From: Phytophthora quininea
Taxonomy: Eukaryota; Oomycota; Peronosporomycetes; Peronosporales; Peronosporaceae
Assembly (NCBI GenBank): GCA_011947345.1
Contig: JAAVTG010000688.1
Coordinates: 310,001-374,000, forward strand
DNA: 64,000 bases
Reading direction: 5' to 3'
Shown: positions 57,172-64,000 of the stretch, piece after piece
How the letters are laid out: each line of letters begins with the position of its first letter
Numbering within the stretch: the stretch's first letter is position 1
Notes under the pieces: model-generated
Seen by the model: only the letters and a program-made list of their open reading frames with translations
Told to the model about the DNA's origin: nothing
Database searches by the model: none
Position numbers and translations under genes: made by a program

Positions 57172-59469
57172 ATGCTGCGCGCTCGGTTCTCGCTGCTTGG
57201 CGCCGCCTCCTGCCGGCATCAGCGCCCTCAGCGCCCTCTCCGATGCTTCGCTGCCGCCTCCTCCGCCTGGGAGTGGATGAAGGACCCGGACAACCCCAAA
57301 CTGAAGCAGTTCCTCAAGGTTTGTCTGCCCGCTACGTTACTGGAATTTCATGCTGTTTACCTTCCCAGCTCGAGCGCAACTACCTCGTAAACCAACTAGC
57401 CATGCCCAAGTTCCGGCGCGTAGAGAGATGCTTTCACCTGGAGCTGCGTAATCGTCTGCTGCGAGAGGACTTTAGCATCCCAGAATGCATGGGCAGCTTC
57501 GAGTACTACACGCGGCAAGCGCCAGGGCAGAACTTCCCTGTGTACTTACGTCGCAGAAGAGGTGAAGGAGAAGAAGAAGTGGTGCTGGACCAGAACAAAG
57601 AACCGTCCCTGAAGCACGGCTTCCAGTTTGTAGCTGGCATGAAGATGGCGCCAGACGCCAACCAAGTGCTGCTGGTCATGGAGAACGACTTTGAACAGTG
57701 CAAACTGGATCTCAGAGATCTAAAAACAGGGAGGATGACCCAGCTCGAGGAGGTGGATGGCGTCAAGAACGTGGAGTGGAGCTCGGCAAAGCCGTACAAA
57801 GTGTTTTATTACACCAAAGTGGACGATAATGGACGACCTTTCCAAGTGTATAGATGCAACCTGGAGACGCGTACGAAGGAGCTGGTATGGAGTTTTTTTA
57901 CAAGATTGATAAAGCAGAGGATTTACTTTGTGGCGTTGTGAGGACAGATTTATGAGGAGAAGGACGAGGCCTTCTTCGTGGACGTCTCAAACACAAAAGA
58001 CGCGAGATTTGTGCTCATTAACTGCAACTCGAAGAACACGTCCGAGATCCATGCGCTGGACGGGCAAGATGCTGCCGCCAAGCCACGTCTGCTGCGCCAA
58101 CGTGAATCTGGTACCGCTTATTTTGCAGACCATGCTGCCGGACAGTTTGTCATCGTCACGAACGCTGACGGCGCGCTTAACTACAAAATCGCCACGTCAA
58201 GGTGGAATGCTGAAGAAACAAAGTCGTATCTTAGTGCTTGGGAGACGCTGGTGCCGGAGCATGAAGACGTGAAGATCGAAGATGTGGATTTATTCAAGGA
58301 GTACTTGGTGCTGTACGAGCGCGTTAATAGTGTGCCGCGAATCCGGGTGTGTAAGCTTGATGACACAGCTCATGACTCTAGCGATCCACACTACGTACCG
58401 TTGCCGAAGGAACATGAGATCTGTCGAGTCTTACCTGGTGTCAACCGCGACTATGAGTCACATCGCGTGCGGTTCCAAATCTCCACGCCACTGGTTCCAG
58501 AGATTGTATACGACTACGACATGAAAAACAAAAAGCTGCACCTCTTGAAGGAGACAGAGCTTACGGATCGATCGATGGGGAGAGGCGCAACAGCAACGGC
58601 AAAATCATCAAGTCATCGTTTGAGCGGAGAAATTCACGTGCGAGCGACTCTACGTGCCTAGTATGAGCAGTCTTGGCGTGAAAATCCCATTAACTGTTAT
58701 CCATCGTCGGGATATAACGTTGAATGGGCAAAGCCCCACATTGCTCATCGGATACGGAGCTTACGGTACCAATCTCGAGGCCGACTTTGAACTCGAGCAT
58801 TTAAGTTTGCTGGAGCGTGGCTGGGTGATTGCTCTCGCTCACGTACGTGGAGGCGGTGAGCTCGGATTGCCATGGTATCAAGCTGGAAAGGGCATGCAAA
58901 AGCGCCACACGTTTGATGACTATGTGGCGTGCACACATCACCTATTCGATGCAGGCTTTACCAACCCGAAGCGGCTCGCAGGAAAAGGAGTTAGCGCAGG
59001 CGGATTGATCATGGGATATGTGGCAAACGAGTATCCTCAGCTGTACCAGGCGCTAGTGATGAAGGTCCCTTTCGTGGATATCTTGGCCACCATGCAGGAC
59101 TCCAGCTTACCGCTCACCGTTCACGAATACGACGAATGGGGCGACCCCAATGGCCCAAAGGCACACGAGTACATCCAGTCGTACGCTCCTTGTGAGAACG
59201 TCAAGATGAACCAGGTGTATCCAGCCATGTTTGTGACGGGGAGCCTGAACGACCAGCGTGTTCAATTTTGGGAGCCTGCCAAGTGGATGTACAAGATGCG
59301 TCAAGTGCAGGCCTCGCTCGCGAAGCAGGACAAACGTCTTTTGCTGTTGAAAATGAGTGAAGACGATGGTCATTTCGGTGGCGGCGGTCGTCTTGAGCAG
59401 TTAGAGGAAGGTGCCATGGAAATCGCGTTCCTGTACCGAGCTTTGCGACTACCATTTCCGCCGAAATAA
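57172..59469 (+). CDS. S9 prolyl oligopeptidase family, oligopeptidase B-like (three exons, two frame breaks)
   Basis: Exons 57172..57318, 57369..57884 and 57948..59469 with 50 and 63-nt introns. The first 32 residues are basic with few acids (MLRARFSLLGAASCRHQRPQ), fitting an organelle presequence. The beta-propeller (FEYYTRQAPGQNFPVYLRRR onward) is followed by the alpha/beta-hydrolase domain: YGAYG, AHVRGGGELG, catalytic Ser in GKGVSAGGLIMG, Asp in GSLNDQRV and His in SEDDGHFG. All three catalytic residues are present. It cuts short peptides, oligopeptidase B types after Arg/Lys. Breaks near 58579 and 58627, both in G runs, scramble a 16-residue stretch before CERLYVP. Divergent from the myosin gene. 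Confidence 0.88.
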
Positions 59470-59599
59470 TGTGCCGCGTGCGGTGAGGCTAAGTTTGCCC
59501 TGTGCCGCGCAGCCTGTAAATAGAGCTCTGGTGGTGACGTGTTTGCAAAGAATTTGAGTATCGTTTCCGCGTGGAAGAATCGTTTTGAGGCTGTCCATT

Positions 59600-60601
59600 A
59601 TGTCGGCCACGGCGGAGGAGCTCGAGAATGATATCGCTCAGATGGAAGATCGATTGGTCAACGTCAAAGTCGCTGTGGACGTGGAGCGGGAGGCTTGGAG
59701 ACGCAGCTCGAAGACAGGAAAGCGCGGCACGAAATGGAAAGGGGCAGCGCCATCTCGCAAAAAGCAGCAAGAACAAGTTTCAGCAACTAGTGAAAACAAC
59801 GTAGGCGGTGAAGATGACAGTGGAGATTTTACTGTGATGCCAATGTATTGGGACGCGCTGGAGCTCGCGCAGTATTTGCAGGCCAAGAACCTGACGTACT
59901 ACGCACAGATTGTCGTGTACGAACAAATCACTGGTAAGATATTGCTGGATACTCCCGTGACCAAGTTGCGAAAGCTCTTCGAGGAAGTGGCGCCTTCGGC
60001 AAATGATCCCAACTGGAAAGTTTTCCAAAGCGAGTGTTCTAAGCTACAGAGGCAGCAACGACGTCTTGATAAGGCAATTTCCAGTGGCCGATTGCAGCCA
60101 CACTCGGCTCGCTCCGTAGACTCTACCGGAAGGGAACACCCCACGCCATCTGCAGTCATAAATGCAGCAGGAACAGCTCTGGTTTTCCCACTCATCTCGC
60201 CCAGACTACCTGGCTTGCCAAACGCAATGCCGACGCAAGCTTTGCAGCCAAGCGAACCAAAACCAACTACCGCTTCAAGACCAAATTTGCATTTGCGAAA
60301 GCCTGCGTCATCGAACAATGTTCCGATGGCGACTTGTTGGAATTGCAAGGCTCGTTTCTTCCGTCCTCGTGTGAAAAGACCTACTGGTGGGCGCTCGAAC
60401 TTGGATTCCAACCAACCAGTCTCTTCATCAATGCGCGCGTCTCTATTAGCACGTGCCTACTGCTCAAAAGCGTGCGAGGAGAGCATCGAGTCCAGCGATA
60501 TTCGTGTCTCGCCATCGCTCAGTGCTCGCGTGAAGGTGACGTTTTGCTCGTCGAACACGCCAGCGGAAGATAAACCGAAGCGACCGCGCTCTCTCGTATA
60601 G
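59600..60601 (+). CDS. Protein with SAM-like domain and Cys-rich zinc-finger-like end
   Basis: The ATG at 59600 gives 333 residues. The N terminus is a coiled coil (AEELENDIAQMEDRLVNVKV). The next ~25 residues are oddly basic; in another frame between about 59695 and 59760 the sequence reads as coiled-coil continuation (ETQLEDRKARHEMERG), so two compensating indels are possible. A SAM-like helical domain follows (YWDALELAQYLQAKNLTYYA and LLDTPVTKLRKLFEEV), then a Ser/Pro linker. The end holds CWNC and YCSKAC pairs about 50 residues apart, which could coordinate one zinc ion. No enzyme motif. A scaffold or adaptor role is a guess from the SAM resemblance. Confidence 0.6.
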   Translation: MSATAEELENDIAQMEDRLVNVKVAVDVEREAWRRSSKTGKRGTKWKGAAPSRKKQQEQVSATSENNVGGEDDSGDFTVMPMYWDALELAQYLQAKNLTYYAQIVVYEQITGKILLDTPVTKLRKLFEEVAPSANDPNWKVFQSECSKLQRQQRRLDKAISSGRLQPHSARSVDSTGREHPTPSAVINAAGTALVFPLISPRLPGLPNAMPTQALQPSEPKPTTASRPNLHLRKPASSNNVPMATCWNCKARFFRPRVKRPTGGRSNLDSNQPVSSSMRASLLARAYCSKACEESIESSDIRVSPSLSARVKVTFCSSNTPAEDKPKRPRSLV

Positions 60602-60719
60602 CTACTGGGCTCGCTTCCGTTCCAACGCCCAGCGAGCCCAACGCGACGGGTTTGCTAGCAGTGGCGGTATTGTCGTGGGCCTTGTTGGAGGTGGGAAAGG
60701 CGATGGTTCGCCAAAGAAA

Positions 60720-62142
60720 ATGGCCAACAGGAACTTGCGGAAAACCAATACGTTTGCGCGTCGCCTATCGAAGCCAAACGCGTCATTGAATGGTGGAGAC
60801 AGCTTTGATTTCCTGCACGTAGCGACTCCACGACGGGAGACCGCTGCTATAGAATCACCACCTAGACGTGAGCAAGGAGAAAATTACTTGTCCAGTGCCA
60901 TGGCGTACGCTAGCCGCAGGAGTTCTCGGCCGATGGATGCTGCCAGTGCCGCTGCTGCATTGTCGCTTTGTGCTTCTATCACGTCAATCACAATTAATTC
61001 TGGTCGACCGAGTGGGGCAGCGGTTGATCGCTCTCCAACCAAGTCATCCACCCTGGCGTTAAGCAATCCAGGGTTCCAAGGCGCGCTGAACCAGAGCAAA
61101 ACCTTCCAGCAATCCACGTACAAGCTTGACCCGGATATCTTTCAAGCACACGAAGAGACTTTCTCGAGCTGCTTCGGTGCCACAGCGCTGAATAACCGGG
61201 TGTACAGTTCTGCATCTGCTTGGGGTACCTTGCACGGACTTGATCCCGGTCGCGGCAACCTTCTCCGTCTGACGGAGTTCCTATCGGTTCGAGCTCTTCA
61301 TCGCCTGAGCTTGACCTGCCGCGCGTGGTTCAACCTCGTCACGGTCCCTTCGATTTATAGCGACGCACTGTGGGGAGTCAAGTCTTACGCATTTGGAGAC
61401 CGTCCGAAGAGGACGATGCGTTCTTGCTCGATGTAGGCGTGCTCAAGAAGCCTGAGCGGCCACGACGCATGCTGCAGCTTCTCACTCGTCAGGTGGCCCG
61501 CGTGGTGGTGGAGAATATGAAAATTCTTCTCAATATCGATACCTGGCAATTGGCCACCGTCATGGCACCCGTGGACGAGCAAAGCGTACAGTCACTGCAC
61601 CGAACGATAGCAACATTGCGCGACGGAGGCGAGCTATCACCGAGACCAGTCGGCCAGGCGCGACATCTCCCGGCAGAGCTGTACGAGCAGATCACTGTCA
61701 TCTACACCCGCGCGGGCGAGGTTGTGGCCGTGTGCGCTCGCCAATTGATCCGACCGGTGGACCCTTTGGCGCTGCTCACGGATATTCTGCAGGGGCTTAA
61801 GAGCGGTGGGCTGCTGCGCGTGCACTGCCGTCGGCTTCGACTCTTCTCGGAGACCAACAGACTGCCGTTCGATCAGTGGGCGCCGCTGCCGTCCTGCAGT
61901 CGCACCGTGGTGGAGTTCTTCTGGAGCAGTGCCGGCACAGAGGCCGCTGCTGCGCCGCCCTGGCGCTGCCCGCGTGGCATCAAAAGATCCTGAGCAAGTT
62001 ACAGCTCTCGCTGCAGCAGCGTCTGCTGGGCAAGGACAGCGTTCAGCAAGTGATCAAGCTCGCCCACGACCAGAACGTGCCGACCCACGCGCTGACGGCG
62101 CTCGAGAAGTTTCTCGCTCGCAGTCATACGCGTCACCATTAA
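60720..62142 (+). CDS. F-box-like protein (frame broken)
   Basis: The first ATG in frame is at 60720 (MANRNLRKTNTFARRLSKPN). A long Ser-rich N-terminal part leads to an F-box-like motif (LTEFLSVRALHRLSLTCRAW). The frame breaks near 61394, one base missing, and continues as a helical domain (LQLLTRQVARVVVENMKILL; LPAELYEQITVIYTRAGEVV) with no repeats I can name. A second one-base break between about 61925 and 61960 leads to a helical end (ILSKLQLSLQQRLLGKDSVQ) and the TAA at 62142. If the F-box call holds, it would recruit a substrate to an SCF ubiquitin ligase. The family of the C-terminal domain is unknown. Confidence 0.55.
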
Positions 62143-63493
62143 CAGGCGAGTCTATCGTGGTGGCAATGGCCGTTGCGACGATGATTGCCTCCGCGTCGAC
62201 TGCCGCAATCCGGTAAACACGACTAGTGAGATTGGGCGTCGGTCTTCCGCTGCATCTTGGACGCTGCGCGCCACGAAGCTGTCGATCCCGAGATCGATTT
62301 CCGCGCTGTACACTTTTGGCAGCGAGCGCTGCGCGTTCGTCTTGTCCACTGTGGTGGACAGCACACTCGTCTTTCGCTCACCGATCGCCTGAATGCCTCG
62401 ATGTGCTACTGAACTCTGTGCATGGATTTTTTAAGGAGCCATCACTAAGTTCAGGGAAACCTGCTACAGACCTGCCCAGCCGGAGCTAGCAGGTAAAAGC
62501 GGCGTAATAGACGTCAAGCGGCGTTCGTCGTTCATGTGAAAACAAAGCACTGCTCTGTTGGCGCGAGGGAATCTGCTGGACCGCGCAGCAGGCCGCAACC
62601 GGGACCGAAAATCCACTCGAGGGCGCGACCCGCCTCACGCGCTGCCCATCTGCTTGGCAACAGTCATCGCCACGCATCAGCACCGCACAGCAAAACGCTG
62701 GCAAAAGTATCAAAGTCTCCTGTCAGCAGCACGTTGGCCCCCACCAAATATTTGCAGCAGATGGCCCTGTCCTGTGCGTGCCTCAACTGCGGGAGAACTG
62801 CCAGGTCACCAGGGGACTCGCTCGATGTGCAAGAGATTGTTGGCGCTTTTCGTTTTGCTGGGTCGACGCCACGAGACCGTGAGAAGGAGCCATCGCCGGC
62901 GATCCGCGACGATAGACGCGAACACACAGTTGTCCAGCTGGCCGGCCAGCTTGCTCACACGGTCGATTGTTGGCGTCGCTGCCAAGACGATTGTGAAGTT
63001 GAAGCCGTCACGCTGCACCGCGAGGCCGATGTGAAACCTGCTACTGTCGATGCGTCGGCCAGCGATGGAGGATCGCAGTGCCAACGGAGACCATTTCTGC
63101 CCGTCGAGGACGGGCCGCTGCAGAGCCAAACGGAGTCCTGCACAGCGGCAAACAACAACAGGCGGGGCTGCCCCGCCGACCGTGATGGCTCCAGCCAACT
63201 TGGCCCAACCCACATCTTTATCTGTCGACGATTTCGCGCTGCCGCGGGACGCCCGTGTCCAAAATGCAAGCCGTATGACACCCGGCGTGGATTTCCCAGC
63301 CCGTGATGGCTCGGCCGGACGAAGTGTACGACACAAAGGCCTACTACTAAACGGCGCGCGGGGCTAATCGACAGTCGCGGCCGCGGACACCAGAGCAGTC
63401 TCAGCCTGAGCCAGCGAGTATAGAGGGCCGTCGGACCGCCACCTCATTCTGGAATCTGCGCGCTTCAGCTCACAAACGCTGCCTCCGACGACC
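62143..63493. other. Gap between F-box gene and MYB-2, possible unrecognised coding
   Basis: Both strands carry moderately long frames (plus strand 62536-63306, minus strand 63336-62806). I recognise no domain in either and they overlap each other, so I do not call a gene. Confidence 0.4.
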
Positions 63494-64000
63494 ATGTTAA
63501 AGCCCGTGAACGCTCGCATCGAGCGCGGCCTCTGGTCGGGCGAGGAGCACGACCGCTTCCTGGACGGGCTCAAGCTCTTCCCGCGCGGGCCTTGGAAGAA
63601 GATCGCCAGCCACGTGGGCACGCGCTCGCCGCGCCAGGTGCAGACCCACGCGCAAAAGTACTACGAGAAGGTCGGTCGGCGGCTGCGTGGCCTGCGCAAG
63701 GACCGCAAGAAGCTCGTGCGCCCCGAGCACCGTTTGGACGAGGACATGGTGCAGCTCTGCCAGCTCGCCAAGCAGGATGGCGGCCGCGTCGACCCGCAGC
63801 TGGCCAGTCGCCTGCGCGCGCCGCTGTCGTCGCCGGGCAAGCTGCTGGCTGCCACAACAGACAAGAGCCACGCATTGGCTTCGTTCCAAGAGCAGCTGCA
63901 GAGCGTGCAAACTGTACCAGCGAGCCCGTGCCCAAGTGCCGGCAGCTGCAGTAGCGGCGGCGCCTCCGACACCGACAGCAACGTGGACCTGTCGGACTTT
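63494..64000 (+). CDS. SHAQKYF-class MYB transcription factor 2 (3' truncated by window edge)
   Basis: Open from the ATG at 63494 through the right edge, 169 residues visible. The single MYB repeat (WSGEEHDRFLDGLKLFPRGP, then IASHVGTRSPRQVQTHAQKY) is close to that of the gene at 50420, with the same THAQKYYEK end. The next region is basic (GRRLRGLRKDRKKLVRPEHR) and then Ser/Gly/Asp-rich. The region after the MYB repeat is unlike MYB-1, so the two are not recent duplicates. The stop lies outside the window. Confidence 0.88.
   Translation, partial: MLKPVNARIERGLWSGEEHDRFLDGLKLFPRGPWKKIASHVGTRSPRQVQTHAQKYYEKVGRRLRGLRKDRKKLVRPEHRLDEDMVQLCQLAKQDGGRVDPQLASRLRAPLSSPGKLLAATTDKSHALASFQEQLQSVQTVPASPCPSAGSCSSGGASDTDSNVDLSDF

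Noticed and set aside
62806..63336. 176-codon minus-strand frame
   Set aside because: Competes with plus-strand frames of similar length and shows no domain, promoter or splice support.
1..64000. tRNA, rRNA, CRISPR arrays, complete transposons, RXLR/CRN effectors
   Set aside because: I looked for A/B-box or TPsiC-like patterns, repeat-spacer arrays, reverse transcriptase or transposase motifs, and RXLR-dEER or LFLAK motifs, and saw none I could support.

Overview
This window looks like nuclear DNA of an oomycete, almost certainly a Phytophthora. Six linked genes encode the secreted transglutaminase elicitor family that carries the Pep-13 motif, a family best known from Phytophthora. Introns are few, short (about 55-130 nt) and GT-AG. 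Genes are compact and GC-rich, and several start just downstream of the oomycete Inr+FPR core promoter. The species cannot be fixed from the sequence alone.

Layout. 1-407: 3' end of a multi-membrane-span protein. 543-4699: compact housekeeping block with two divergent pairs (LSm8 / small coiled-coil protein; Aurora kinase / MUS81 nuclease). 4885-6404: purple acid phosphatase (PAP) 1. 7197-8293: bZIP-like/START-like regulator. 8437-10947: pentaspan membrane protein with prominin-like topology. 11450-17331: three GH5 exo-beta-1,3-glucanase-like secreted enzymes. 17964-21210: mitochondrial 2-oxoglutarate dehydrogenase E1. 21866-40385: tandem array of six transglutaminase elicitors. 40505-43194: Gln-rich coiled-coil protein. 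43656-49968: three more PAPs. 50420-51106: SHAQKYF-type MYB. 52452-56674: myosin. 57172-59469: S9 prolyl oligopeptidase (oligopeptidase B-like). 59600-60601: SAM-like/zinc-finger-like protein. 60720-62142: F-box protein. 63494-end: second SHAQKYF MYB, cut by the window edge.

The middle of the window is a set of secreted enzyme families expanded in tandem (GH5, transglutaminase, PAP), with conserved housekeeping genes on either side. Glucanases and transglutaminases plausibly act on the pathogen's own beta-glucan wall and wall proteins, and PAPs scavenge phosphate outside the cell; this grouping by role is inference.

Two observations cut across the window. First, about 35 reading-frame breaks occur in otherwise well-conserved genes, including Aurora, MUS81, myosin and oligopeptidase. 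Nearly all are repaired by adding one or two bases, mostly in homopolymers or dinucleotide repeats. I read most as assembly errors, not pseudogenes. Second, five of the six transglutaminase genes carry, overlapping the FPR element, a short inverted repeat that would fold as a hairpin at the extreme 5' end of the mRNA. It has a GCAA (GNRA-type) loop in four of them and re-paired arms in the fifth.
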